From the NCBI GenBank assembly GCA_000310025.1, contig FN648559.1, positions 17,896 through 81,895 on the forward strand: 64,000 nucleotides of DNA. Reading direction: 5' to 3'. Numbering within the stretch: position 1 is the first letter of the stretch; each line of letters starts with the position of its first letter. The notes under the pieces are model-generated. The model was not told where the DNA came from, made no database searches, and worked only from the letters and a program-made list of their open reading frames with translations. Below are positions 20,793 through 31,899 of this stretch, piece after piece. The position numbers and the translations under genes were made by a program. This DNA is from Ectocarpus siliculosus (lineage: Eukaryota; Sar; Phaeophyceae; Ectocarpales; Ectocarpaceae).

Positions 20793-21917
20793 GCCGGGCA
20801 AGAGATGTGCTCTGCCGTGCTGGGGCCAGCCTCGTCCGCCAGTCACTTGCGCGAACGTCTGAACGAACTTACCTGGGCCTTTTTGGAGGCTGGGTGAAAC
20901 ATCGTGTGGCCGTTGTGTATCGGCCGGTGTTTATTGCTGCTGAGACTGTTCCGCGTGATGTCGTTGCTCAATTGGTTGAGTACGTCGCGTATGGTTTTTC
21001 CGTTTTGGGCCTGCAAAATTCGACGATTGCTAGTCACCTGTCCGCTGTTAAGTTTTTCCATAGTGTGTCGGGTGAAGGGGAGCTTGATACGCGGCATCCG
21101 CTGATTCGTTGTGCTTTACGTGGAGCGGCGTGGGGGCATGCCGACGTGGGAACACAGCAGCGGTTGCGGCGGCCGGTGTCTTGGGCGATGTTGCAACAGG
21201 GGAGTTCGTTGGTGCCTCAATGGGGCGTAGGCGGGCGTGTTTTGTTTCTTGCGCTGAGTGCCTCTTTCTTCTTTCTGACGCGAGCATCTGAGATGTTTGC
21301 GGTGTCGAAATTGTCCATGCATGAGGTTCATGGGTTGCGTCGGGGGGACGTAGCGTTTTTTCAGGGGGCGGTCCAGCTCTTGCAGTCAGCGCAGTGGCCG
21401 TTGGCCGATCGCGTGGAGGTACGTTTTCGTTCGTCCAAAGGGGACCAGTTTCGGAAAGGGGCGGTTTGTACGCGTACACGGCAAGGTCCGTGCCGTGGAG
21501 TCGACCGAGGGGGTGGTGCAGTGGATGTCATGGTGGAGCTTCTTTCTCTGTAGACTAGACTATACGTTTCTGCCTTCGCATGCGCCTCTAGTGGCTTTTG
21601 GTGTTGGTCGGGGCCAGTGGGCCATGTGGACTAAGTGTCAGGCTGTTGTGGCCCTTCGCCAAGTGGTTGCGTTGGCGGGTTTGCAGCCCGAGGAGTACGC
21701 GCTGCACTCCCTTCGTATTGGGGGCGCAACTTTCTTGGCGGCGGGGGGTGCATCGCCGGAGTTTCTTCGTAGAGAAGGGCGATGGTCGGGGGAGAGTAGT
21801 TACCAGTGTTACGTTCGGAATGTTGGGGGTGATGCTTCGTGGGTGTCAGAGGTGTTGGCGAACAAGGAGAAGGTGGCTACACAGCCAGGGCAGGGTACCC
21901 GAGGGGGTGACGTGTGA
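20793..21917 (+). pseudogene. Tyrosine recombinase of the DIRS-like element
   Basis: The N-terminal core-binding part (LARTSERTYLGLFGGW) and the first catalytic Arg region (FFLTRASEMFAV) are in one frame to about 21480. After a single-base frameshift, the C-terminal part contains the HxxR box (YALHSLRIGGATFLAAGG), a GRW box, and the nucleophile Tyr in SSYQCYVRN, ending at a TGA at 21917. All signature residues of the family are visible, so the frameshift may be the main defect. The enzyme would circularise or integrate the element's DNA. Confidence 0.85.
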
Positions 21918-22107
21918 AGGGGTTCTGTGGCGCGTGGCGTATGTCGAGGTCCTTGTCGTACCGATGTTATTTTGCTGTACATTGTGTATGCCGTATATAT
22001 TGTGTGTCGTACATATAGCGTGTTTTGCATACATGTATGCGATATATGTTGCGCATGAAAAAAGGGGGGGGGGGGGATCAGTATGGCGCACCAGCCTTAG
22101 GTTTGGG

Positions 22108-22286
22108 GGCAGACAGAGTTTATATATTTCTGTCCGTTGGGTGGCTGATGTTTATACTGATCGTAAGGAGTAGACCGGGGGCGTGTGTGGTGTGTTGCCC
22201 TGCCTGGACTTCGCTCTTTTCCCCTCCCCCTTGGCGAGCAAAGGGGGTACGCAAAATAATGACAAATTTCGAAAGCATCGAGAAAA
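22108..22286 (+). repeat. Direct repeat B1, 179 bp
   Basis: Starts GGCAGACAGAGTTTATATAT and ends CATCGAGAAAA. It matches 23073-23251 with a single mismatch noticed (CTGGACTTC versus CTGGTCTTC). Its place 3' of the recombinase fits the B1 part of a split direct repeat (B1-A2-B2). Confidence 0.85.
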
Positions 22287-23072
22287 GCGAAAGATTGACT
22301 GACGAAGTAAGGGAAATCTGCGTTTTGTGAGAAGCGGCAGAAATAAACCGCTGGCCCATAAGAAAGCAGGAAGTGGACGAGTGTGTTGATTCCTGTTTTC
22401 AGTATACTCGCTTCGCCGTGTTTACCGCGGGCGAGCGAGAGCACGTGTGTGTGCTTGTGGTGGCCAAGGGTTGTTTCTGCCGTGACGTTTCTTTTTCCCA
22501 CCCACCCACCCTTGCTTTTGGGGGTGTCAGTGGACATGAAAATCGGAGCGGCGGCGTTGTGTCCAATGTGATTGCCTGTCGGGGGGATTCACTGTGTAGC
22601 CGCAGTCGGGGTCGCGTGTGCCTGTGCTGGGCGCGGTTCCGAGGTGCTCGTCCCATTTCATTTTTTTTTAATGGGATGTGTGTGTATCGCATTTACTTCA
22701 GGTTGATATATGCAGGACGCATGTTGGTGTGTGTATCGGACCGTTGCACGGTTGGGGGAGTGCACTCTTGGCTGCTGTGTGTGGCTGCGTTGGTGCTGCG
22801 CGCTTCCCCGTTGTGTGCCTTACGAGTCTGATTGATTGGTGGACACCCTTATATATTATATGATTAATTGTACGTGGGGTCCTGGCGACATGTGTGTTTT
22901 TTTCTGCAGTGCGATGGAGTGTCAGGGGAACAGAGAGTAGCGAGAGACGGGAAAATGGTTTTTTCTTGGTGGCCCGAGTGTTTCGCCGAGTGGCGATGTT
23001 AATGTTGATGGGCCTTGTGGGGTTCTCTCGTGGTTTCAGTATGAACAAATTGGTGTGGTTATCATGCAGGGT
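22287..23072 (+). other. Segment between the two 179-bp repeats
   Basis: About 786 bp of GT-rich sequence without a recognisable gene. In a Ngaro/PAT-type element this would be A2. I did not find its expected partner (A1) upstream of the RT, so the assignment is open. Confidence 0.35.
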
Positions 23073-23251
23073 GGCAGACAGAGTTTATATATTTCTGTCC
23101 GTTGGGTGGCTGATGTTTATACTGATCGTAAGGAGTAGACCGGGGGCGTGTGTGGTGTGTTGCCCTGCCTGGTCTTCGCTCTTTTCCCCTCCCCCTTGGC
23201 GAGCAAAGGGGGTACGCAAAATAATGACAAATTTCGAAAGCATCGAGAAAA
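23073..23251 (+). repeat. Direct repeat B2, 179 bp
   Basis: Partner of 22108-22286. The near identity contrasts with the decay of the coding region. Confidence 0.85.
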
Positions 23252-24105
23252 ACACCACTTGCGCGAAAGTGAAGGGAGCACCGCGAAAGAAAAAGTAAGG
23301 GGGGAGTCGGTTTGCGCGGGCGTGCACGAGGCCCCCAGTTGCACCGCATTGCACCGCAAAGGCAGCAGACAGGCCCCGCGCTGCGCGGGAAGAAGCTCCC
23401 GCGGCGTATACGTCTTCTGACTGTTGGAGAGGGACGCACTTCCCCGGGCTCATCTTGGGTGCCTGTTGCTGGACTGCCATTGTCGGGTGAGGCATGTTCG
23501 CTGCACTTTGGTAAGCAGCACTCCACGACTACGTTGTACCTGTACAATAGAGAGATGGACATGCTGTAGCGGCCAGTAGCGGCGATGCAGGGTTAGGAGT
23601 ATCGCAAGCTGTACGTCGAACGCGACGTGAAACTTGATCTGTTTGAAACGTGCCCCGCGTGTTGCACGTTGGCCGGTCTCGTCCCGAGGGAGTGCACCCC
23701 AACCAGCCGCACCGTCGCAGCTTTTGCGCTCGAGTTTCGTACACACCAGCCTGCACACCAGCCTGTAGATGCTTCTAATAACTAAAGAAGAAACTGGCGA
23801 CGGTGCCGCAGGCGCCCGGCGTCAGTGCCTCCTCGCCGTACCTCCTTGTCCACAAATTGACTGACGCACACGCCCTCCACGTGCACGCTACCAACAGGTT
23901 GCCGTCGTCGACATGCACAACACTCGGAGGGTGTCTGATCAGCTTAACCCTGTCTAGCTCTACATTCGACACGCACGCCACGCACGTTTTGTTGGCCCAA
24001 ACCTGGCAAAACAATCCAACATTCGCTTCGCACATGCCCGTCGTCAACTTCGCCTCTGTTGGCACACCGCAGACGGTGTTGTGCCCCCCGGACTTGATCC
24101 AGACA
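23252..24105. other. Spacer before the KDZ transposase gene
   Basis: No gene recognised. The left end of the KDZ element should lie in or near this interval, but I could not identify a terminal inverted repeat. Confidence 0.4.
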
Positions 24106-27100
24106 TGAGTTTTTTCAACCTGGCGGATATCCTTCTTCAGGAGGGTGGTTTGTTTCATGGCACGCCCACTCTAGACATAGTGGTTCTGGTCGTTGCGTGT
24201 CAGCAGCAATCCAATCTACGTCGAGACGTCAATAACAACCCGACGAGCCTGACCATGAGTAGGGCAGCAGCAGCATCTTTCCGGGCACATATGACTTGTC
24301 CGTAGCGCAGCACCAGGCCCTAGTCGACTTGTGTCACAATGGGGGGGGCGTAGGGGACGTATTCGCGGCGTATCAGAGATCTCTTCCCAAAGGTTCGCAA
24401 GCTGCTGCAGGATTTGTAGCGAGATCGGTGCAGTATGCTGGAGTGTTCTGCCAGAATGAGTCTTGCGACGACGTAGCCATGACAGTGACATTTCTCCAAT
24501 CGGCGTTTTATGGGGTGGACGAGTGCTACCCTATGCGGCACTATGTCAAGACTTGTCGAGAGTGCGGGTCCAGTTACTACCTGAACAAACGCCGTCAGAG
24601 TGGTCCGGATGGCACAACCTGGCACGTTTTCTACGCCTGGGACCAAGGCATCCCCGAAGAAATCAGCAACAAGTCCGGGAAGTGCGTTCTGTCCGTGGCG
24701 TTCCTGACGCAAGTCGCTCTTACTCTGTCGAGGATGAGGTGGGTTCAGAAAGTGTCCCCGATATTGACACAAGGGGTACATCCAGACGGGACGCTGTTTT
24801 GTCATTGGACCTTGACTTTCGCCCACCGCAAGTTGCGTTTTTTGTTCGGCATAACTTTTGTCCCACTGGTGCAGCTATCCCCCCTCGCTCGCAAACTCGT
24901 CCCTTGCCTCTGCCTGCAAGCTTTTATTTCTATCGTTGACACTGCGTTGACGTCCGCTGACACTGTCCCCTCGTACCCCCTCGTTTCTCGTATCCCCTCG
25001 TTTTGTCGCCGACCTCATGTCAAACAACCCCCCCAACCAGAGTCGGCTTCACTGCCATCTGCAATGTCTACAACGATACAGTCTTGCGTGATCGAGGGCA
25101 CGGATCGCCGCCGCTGGCGGTTGACACGCTCCTGGAGTGTTGGTCGCTCCTGGCGACTCTGAAAATGGCGCAAGGCGTAGGTGCGTATCTGCATTGCATT
25201 GTCGCGGGCGTGGCCATCACAACACTGCTGGGATACGCATGCCAGTACCCGTCTCGACTGTTTGACAGCGTAGAGCACTCGCTGTGTTGGCGGATAGACG
25301 GTGGTGCCGTCTTGATGTACCTTGTTGGCATCCGAATGAAACGGAACCACCAAATGTGGCTAGTTTTGGTTGTCCGTCGCACTCGAAGCTGGTTTCCCTT
25401 TGCTTCGCCATCGTTGGATGATGCTCATTGCACACTATTCCCTGTTTTCCGTATTGCTGCAGCTTGACTGCGCTCCCCTGACTTCCTTGTGCGATTTATT
25501 GCGACAAAGGTCCCTGGCTAACCTTCCCGCCGGAAGGGTTGACCATTGTCGTGGGGAACCCACGGTTGGTATGGGTCCGAGACATCGACGGGGAACAAAG
25601 CGGGGCAAATCATTGGAAGGGTCTCCGTGAGTTGATGGCGGATCAAAACGAGGGTTTCTGGGAGAACGTGGCTTGGCAAAGGCACAGCTTCGACCTCTGC
25701 CGCCAAACAATCGAGGTCGACGGGCAGCTGTGTTCCATTCAAGCGGCTGTGATCGACGGCATCACCAACACCCGGGGGGCCTGCTGTGCGGTTCATGAGT
25801 GCCCCCATGATCTGCCCAACCTCAGTGGGGCCAGGTGAGGAGTACGAAATCGGGTCGTCGCCGATTTGCGAGTGTACTTCATGAATACATACCTAACAGG
25901 GACTCCGAAATTCCCGGTTGCGCTTTGCGCGATGCCGTTGGTAGGGCGACGTATTTGAGACATGTATCGGTGGTTTGCTGTCGCTCATGAGCTCCGTTGC
26001 GCGCTTCGGCGGTAAGCAGTTTATCTTTTGGCCGTTGCAGCAAGTCCAACACTAGGCTAAGTAAGTTGTTAAACTGTATCGTTTCATTCGTTTCGTGTTA
26101 TCTGTGTTCCCTTATGCCACTCTCCTTGAACGGTGTGTACCCTGTTATTCGCACGTCTGACGTGTAGGCGTGCATGCATGCCTCGAACGCCGTCTCTTAT
26201 GTCGACTACTACAGCCTGCACTTCCCAGCACTTGCATCCTGCGAATTAAGCCCCCATACTTGCCGTTGCAACCGACACTGCCGCCCCCGCCTGTTGTCTA
26301 ACAAACCCAAGGTTTTGCGAGCACCACGCTCCTATCTACGAACATCGCTGCGCCGTTACCTCCCCCGAGTGCCTCAACAACCATGAGGACGGGAGCTTGG
26401 CCTGCGCAGAACACGCTGACATGGAAAGGCCGTGGAATTTTTTCAACAACTTCGGAGACTACCGGCGCAAGCAAAGGATGCGGGCTGCTGGCATCGAAGT
26501 GGAGGTATGTCCGACGTACGCCCTTACTGGTACACAACTTATATAATCTGTTGGTGTTTGTGATGTTTTCAACCAGCAGGGTGTGTGTCTGTCTATCGGG
26601 CGTGTGTCTGTCTATCGGCGTGCCATCGCCTTCGAGGATCCTATGACTCGTCCCAAAAAGGTTTGCCTTTCCTTCCGTGAATAGCGGCCTCGGGTCCGAC
26701 GGCGGTAGTACATGCGTACATGCGTACAACCCTGAACCTGGTAGAATATGTTGAACGGCACAGAGAGTTTGCATGACCTGAACCTGGTAAAATATGTTGA
26801 ACGGCAAAGAGAGTTTGCACGTTGTGTCCATCCCTGCTTGTGCTGAAGCACCGATCACTGAACGTCTCGTTCCGCTCGAAAACAACACTTTGTTTTGACC
26901 CGTCGATATTCCCTGTTGCTGCCTGTCCACCCAGCCTGACGACATCAAACTCTTGCGAGTGATGTTTTCAAGGCACAACTCATACGGTCATCTGGTGGGC
27001 ACCCTCAACTGCGGTATTATTTCGGGAATCTCTGCTCTTGCAGCTCACGAGGGCATGGAGTGCGTGTGCGCGGCCTTGGATCTAATGTGGCCTGACCCTC

Positions 27101-28542
27101 TCTCCAGGCCTGGAATCCTGTTTTACCACCTCGCGTGCCGCCTCCTGGAATACCGCCTCTTGCACCCTCACCTGGGCTGGCTGATGTGTCGCTACATCGT
27201 GGACAGGTTGTTATATGTAACTGTTAGTTCCCTAATTTCCCGTGCCACCGATGACGTGTCTACTCGTTTTGCTGAGCTCCAGGTAGGGGACCAATACCAA
27301 TAGCGGGTGTGTTGTACCTCTGTAGTTGGTCATAGCTACTTCACGTGGGGCTTGCCTGTCATGTTTTGTCACCGCTTATCAACCTGTTCGCGAACCGGGT
27401 CCTCGCCCAACCGCTGCATCTGACCGCGACCTACACGGCGACCTACAAGTACCACTGCTAACGTTTCCCTTGCCGCTTTCGTGTGTTCCGCCGACCCCTT
27501 TTGTCAAGATCATTGATCTTCGGCTTCCTCTTGCTGTGGCGTCCTCAAGATTCCACTTCCGGTCTCAAAATGAGGTACGAGTGACATTTCCTTCTACACA
27601 ACCGAAAGAGTGAACGCGTGGGAAACAATGTTCCAATTTACTTTGACTACCGTAAGTATCGGATGTGCGGACGCCTTTGAAAGTCCTGGTCAGATTCTGA
27701 TTGCAAAGGCGTGCGGAGACCCGCGATACCTATGCGGAAAGTCAATTAAATATTTGGAACTCGCTTTTTTTCCGCGTACCCTGTGCGGAGACCCCGACCG
27801 ACATGTGCGGGGACCCCGATGCTTACGGTAGCTAACCTTGCTTTTCCACCCCGTCATGTAACTTCGATTGCCTCGTGCCCTGGGACTCGTGTTGCGATCT
27901 ACTGTGACAGATTAACTGCGCTATCTTCAATTCGCCGGAGGCGCGCGACGATCCCACGCTCTGGCGGACAAGCCCCGAAGGACAGGAAGAATTTCGGTGG
28001 AACTCAAGTCGGGCGGAAAGCAGCAACAGCTGGCTTGAAGGTAGAGCGTCAAAATGTACATGTGTGCTCACTCGCCCTCTTGTCTTTTGTGTTGACCCCG
28101 GAAAAGAGTTCACTTTTTATAATTGTTGGTTCACTTTTATAACAGTTATTTCACTTTTGTAACAAGTGATTCTCACTTTCATAACAGAGACTTGGCGTTT
28201 CCTTGGCGACGGCACAACAGGGCGTTTTCATTAATGCGAGACAGCACACACGAAACGTCCACGGTATACATGTTCTTGTGCGATCTGGTCTGTCTCTTGT
28301 CTTCCGACTGGCTTGCCAACATGCACGCCCACACCATCAAAAGACCGATTTTTGCGCCCACGTCGTGTTTCTGTTTTTTTTTGCTGCCATGCTTTTCCCC
28401 TGCTTTTCTAGGCTTTGGGGTCGTCGTCAAACAGATGCCTCAAGTGCTGAGGGACTTCTTCCTCAACCACGCCATCCTTGTTCGGAATGAGACCCTTCTC
28501 AGGTCCAAACTTATGAGCCAGCACCCTAACTTCGATGGTTGA
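24106..28542 (+). CDS. KDZ-family transposase with CxC5 and CxC6 clusters
   Basis: Eight exons with compatible phases: about 24263-24738, 25041-25180, 25537-25834, 26312-26504, 26935-27206, 27550-27574, 27911-28040 and 28412-28542 (stop). Domains in order: CxC5-like (CQNESCDD, KTCRECGSSYYLNKRR, FTAICNVYND), CxC6-like (VIDGITNTRGACCAVHECPH, RFCEHHAPIYEHRCAV, CAEH), then the KDZ nuclease core (NCGIISGISALAAHEG, the YHLAC block, CRYIVDRFHFRS, FRWNSSRAESSNSWLEGFG) and MPQVLRDFFLNH...RNE at the end. Exon 6 has only 25 bp. An ATG at 24106 (MSFFNLADIL) may start the protein, but joining it to exon 1 needs a frame change. KDZ enzymes mobilise Kyakuja-Dileera-Zisupton DNA transposons. The usual Asp before (x)AC is His here, so this copy may be inactive. 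Confidence 0.85.
26731..26822. repeat. 46-bp tandem repeat, two units
   Basis: Units at 26731-26776 and 26777-26822 begin CCTGAACCTGGTARAATATG and differ at a few bases. They lie in the KDZ intron between 26504 and 26935. Short GTGTGTCTGTCTATCGG repeats occur nearby at about 26580-26617. Confidence 0.8.
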
Positions 28543-29159
28543 GATCGGTGGTGGAGAGATGCTGTACAAGTTCTGGTTGTGGTGTAACCTTTGTGTTTGG
28601 TCAGCAGTTCACCGCTGTTTTTGCGGGTCTAGGTAGGCATTCACCGATCGTCGGATAGGACCCCCGACAGAGACCTACTGTCACGGGTTGAGTGGTTACT
28701 GTCACCGGTTGAGTGGTTCACTCAACGACCTTCGTCGAGGTTGTTCATCTGCCGTGGGGTTCATTTGCGTCGTCGGAGGAAGGCCCGCGGTGGTATCAAA
28801 GGTGTTGTCGGCGGGTGTAGTGTGCCTTTAGCCCTTTACGTCTTGCTCGCGGTATGTGCGAACCTAGGTGAACCAGCCGCACACACACGTGAGAATCGTT
28901 CTGGCTGCACAGGAGGTTCGCCTTATTTATGCGGTGCACAACACGTACGGGCTTTCCTGCCCGAGGATCGCCATATCGCAATTACCTTCGTCACGTCATG
29001 CGCCTGTAACCTGTAGCTGAAGTTCCATATTTCTATGATGCAATGATGCGCTTGGGCAAGTATGTGCTCGTCCCATCGTTCAGTTTCTTGATGAGAGCTG
29101 CAGAACTGCTCCAAAACCAAAGTCAATTTTACCGCCTGGCTTTTAAAGGTGACTTGCAC
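28543..29159. other. Downstream flank of the KDZ gene
   Basis: No gene recognised. A short direct repeat (CTGTCACSGGTTGAGTGGTT) occurs at about 28679-28716. Confidence 0.4.
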
Positions 29160-29505
29160 GACAGTCGTTTTACTTTTATAAAAGTCCGTTAGTAATGTAC
29201 ACCCACCTCACTTTCATAACACTTTCATAATGGTCAGCTGACAGCCGTTTCACTTTTATAAAAGTCCCCAAACTGACTGTTAGTTATGTGCACCCACCTC
29301 ACTTTCATAAGAGTCAGCTGACTGTTATAACAGTGTGTGAACTGACACCTCGCTTTCATAAGATTCAGCTGACTCTTATGAAAGTGAATGAACTGACTGT
29401 TATAACAGTGAAATATCGATGACTGTTATAGGAGTGAGCCGACTGTTATAACAGTCAATTCACTGTTATAACAGTCAAATATTCACTTTTATAACAGTGA
29501 ATCCA
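29160..29505. repeat. Cluster of short palindromes with core ACTNTTATAANAGT
   Basis: About a dozen copies of perfect or near-perfect palindromes such as ACTTTTATAAAAGT and ACTGTTATAACAGT are packed into 345 bp, with partly conserved spacers (CACCCACCTCACTTTCATAA twice). A smaller cluster lies at about 28107-28187 in the last intron of the KDZ gene. Closely spaced palindromes near a transposase gene suggest subterminal binding sites of the KDZ element. A remnant of a MITE array is the alternative. Confidence 0.75.
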
Positions 29506-29525
29506 TATACAAGATTGTGTGGGAG

Positions 29526-29650
29526 CCCGCTCACGCGCGCCCCCGCGCCGTCCGCGCAAGCTCCCACTCCATCCCACACCATTCTCTCGCGCACTCGAGT
29601 ACGGCGTCGCGCAACATTTTTGCGTCTACTCCGCCCAGCACCAAGCGGAA
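29526..29650 (+). repeat. Helitron 5'-terminal block (copy B)
   Basis: 125 bp corresponding to 10606-10730 in reverse complement, beginning CCCGCTCACGCGCGCCC. The sequences diverge on both sides. Confidence 0.75.
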
Positions 29651-30683
29651 GACAGCTGACTACACTCTCGGTGAGGTCATCGGCAAGTGCGCCCTCTGCC
29701 CGTCAGCCGACGTGACTCGCTGTTGTGCGACCTTCGGAGGCTGTGAAAAATTCGGCACGAAGGGCTGCAAATTCAAGATCAGCATCCTGTCCGCGCCTTC
29801 GCCCTGCACAACTTGCCTGTCGGATATCAAGCCCGGCGTCCTCTGCTTGGGCGTACCCAATCCTAACGGCGTCAAGACTAAGAGCGGCAAGCAACGTGCG
29901 TGTGATCTATGCCCTTCTCGATTCGTGTTGCGATGTCATTCATGTCTCTGCTTATTTTAGTTCGCTTCGTTTTGTCTTCGTATTGTTTGTTTGACTGGGC
30001 GCGCTTCGTTGTTTTTCCGTAGGCGACTTTGTTTCGGTTTTACTTCGTTGTTTTTCCGTATGCCGCTTATTAAACTACTGCCACCGCTGCTGTACAGACG
30101 TCGAAACACATGTGGAATAGAGCGGTGCGGTGTGGTGTTTTGTCTTGCGTTCAACGTATGCTTTATTACTTTGCGGTCGTCCTTTGTGGTTTTTCCTCCG
30201 GGCGGTCCTTCTTCATTTTGCCTCCTCCGCTCTTTCTTCCCTTCTTGTGTCGTTTTCGATTCTTTCATGTTCAGCGTACATCAACAAACACTACAAGTGG
30301 GAGGACTGCTTCGGGCTGAAGATCAAGCTCAGCAGGGACGGCAAGCAGGCCTTCCGGTTCATCGAGAAGGTTGAGGCCGAGGACGCCAGGATCGGGGTGA
30401 GGTTTACTGATGCGTGCCGATTCTTCGTGCAATTTGTTTTTTTTATCTCTGCGTTCTGTTTCTTCGCTCTCGGCCGTTCATTTCTTTCACGTTTTGTTTT
30501 GTTTGTTGTGTGCTTAATTTTCGTTCAGCCCTTCGTTTACACATTTTTTCGTTTTATTTTTACCTCTGCATTCTGCTTCTTCGTTCTATTTTCTTTAATC
30601 AGGAGGCCTGCCTGTCCTGCCAGGGGCTCATCGTCGTTCGTCGCTACCATCACATTCCCGTCATTCGTAGATGCTGCAACTGA
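29601..30683 (+). CDS. Spliced Cys-rich protein inside Helitron B (start codon ACG)
   Basis: Three exons fit in phase: 29601-29895, 30275-30396 and 30603-30683 (stop), giving 165 residues. The homologous start codon in copy A is ATG, but here it is ACG, with no in-frame ATG upstream in the exon. The protein starts ASRNIFASTPPSTKR and has cysteine pairs CALC, CC, CEKFGTKGC, CTTC, then CLSC and RRCC, suggesting zinc binding. Because its N-terminus belongs to the shared Helitron 5' block, it is probably a Helitron-encoded accessory or N-terminal domain rather than a captured host gene. The introns (379 and 206 bp) are T-rich with GTGCGT and GTGAGG donors. Function unknown. Confidence 0.6.
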
Positions 30684-30949
30684 CTCTACCAACAATTCCC
30701 CGTCCTTGCCGCCTTCGTACATCGACTTCATCGGATACATGCACGCAACCGACACCAGCAACAACACCCGACGAGACACGGGGCCGCCTGGGCTACACGA
30801 CACAGACGAAAACGCACACGCAAATGGCCAGGCTAATGCCCGCCATCCCAACCAATGCGCCGACGGCGGGTGGATTGAGGCAAAAGGCCTATCGCGTTAG
30901 AGTAATGTGTCCAGTGTATGTCGGAGTTGCGTATTGAGGTACACGCCTG

Positions 30950-31365
30950 GTGTGAGAATGTCCTTTGTTGCTTCAGATCATCCGTGTGAGTGCTACACTT
31001 CACGTTCGTAGGCATGTATTTAGGTGGGTGCGATCGTTGTCTCCTATATTGGTGTCGAGCTTGGTGTGTGGATGTCCTTTGTTGCGTCAGAAGCGTGAGA
31101 GTTCTATCCTGCATCGTCGTAGGCGTGTCTTTACGCGGGTGCGATCGTCGTCGACTATTGGTGTCGTTTTGTTGCGTCACAAGCGTGAGAGTTCTGTGTC
31201 GTGTCTTTGGGTGGGATCGAGCGTTGCCGCTTTGCCGCTTATATAAGTTCGAGCTTGGTGTGTGTATGTCCTCTGTTACGTCAGTAGCGTGGGAGTTCGA
31301 CCCTTCATGGTCGTTGGTGTGTCTTTAGGTGGTTGCGATCGTATGCGTGGTGTCGCCATGTAGGA
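30950..31365 (+). repeat. Minisatellite of about 108 bp, about four units, in Helitron B
   Basis: Diverged units share TGGTGTGTGKATGTCCTYTG, GCGTGAGAGTTC, GTGTCTTTAGGTGG and TGCGATCG. The third unit is shorter. The array lies between the Cys-rich ORF and the 3' block. Confidence 0.75.
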
Positions 31366-31422
31366 TTTGGCGTATGTCTGAGCGTGTCGATTGCATTAAT
31401 ACAGTTTATGTCTACGTGCCAA

Positions 31423-31587
31423 CATGTTGTCACACGACAGACATGCACGTCAAACGGGCATCCTCAACGACACATAACTTCCATTAAACCATGATCCCCA
31501 CACGTACCGTCCCCGTGTACCTTGGGACTCGCTCCATTGGGCGTAGCGGCGTAAGCCGCCAAAAAACTTGTATATATATACATTTGC
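31423..31587 (+). repeat. Helitron 3'-terminal block with hairpin (copy B)
   Basis: Matches 4803-4975. The hairpin is GCGGC GTAA GCCGC (31546-31559), followed by an A run, ACTTG, and a (TA)n tract one repeat or more shorter than in copy A. Confidence 0.75.
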
Positions 31588-31899
31588 CTTGGTCTAGGAG
31601 GAGCCGTTTGGCGTTTGGCGTTTGACGACTCACACGATGGAAGAAATAATCTGGCGAAGCACACGAAGTCCGGACCACGCGGGGAGGCGCGCCAAGGTAT
31701 CCTGGTCTTCTCTCGGCATAGCCTTCTCCCATCCTCATGGACTGCATGAATGCTCCTCCCAGTGCAGATCTCTTTTCACGCGGGTGCTGGCGTTGTGTTT
31801 CGTTCGCGCCCCTCTCGCTGAACCGCACTGTCACTCGTACGCCAATGACATGCGTCCAAGGAAGAAGAGTCATGCCCACCTGTATACTCTAGCTACTGC

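Larger units (their letters stand above)
19150..23251 (+). mobile_element. Decayed DIRS/Ngaro-like tyrosine-recombinase retrotransposon
   Basis: In order: reverse-transcriptase remnant (19.5-20.0 kb), RNase H (20.29-20.79 kb), tyrosine recombinase (20.80-21.92 kb), then two direct repeats of 179 bp (22108-22286 and 23073-23251). This RT-RH-YR order is diagnostic of DIRS-order retrotransposons, which integrate with a tyrosine recombinase instead of an integrase. Several frameshifts and stops break each domain. The 5' end is not identifiable, so the left limit is approximate. Confidence 0.82.
29526..31587 (+). mobile_element. Helitron copy B, non-autonomous
   Basis: It shares its 5' 125 bp (29526-29650) and 3' 165 bp (31423-31587) with Helitron A, in the opposite orientation. 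The inside differs: a spliced Cys-rich ORF, an intergenic part, and about four units of a 108-bp minisatellite. It has no Rep or helicase. Shared ends with unrelated interior fit a non-autonomous derivative mobilised by a common Helitron. Central tandem repeats and a (TA)n tract beside the 3' hairpin recall Helentron/DINE-like elements. Exact termini are uncertain by several bases. Confidence 0.8.

Noticed and set aside
29160-29505. CRISPR array
   Set aside because: The repeated units are short palindromes with irregular spacing in a eukaryotic transposon setting. No regular spacers or cas genes.
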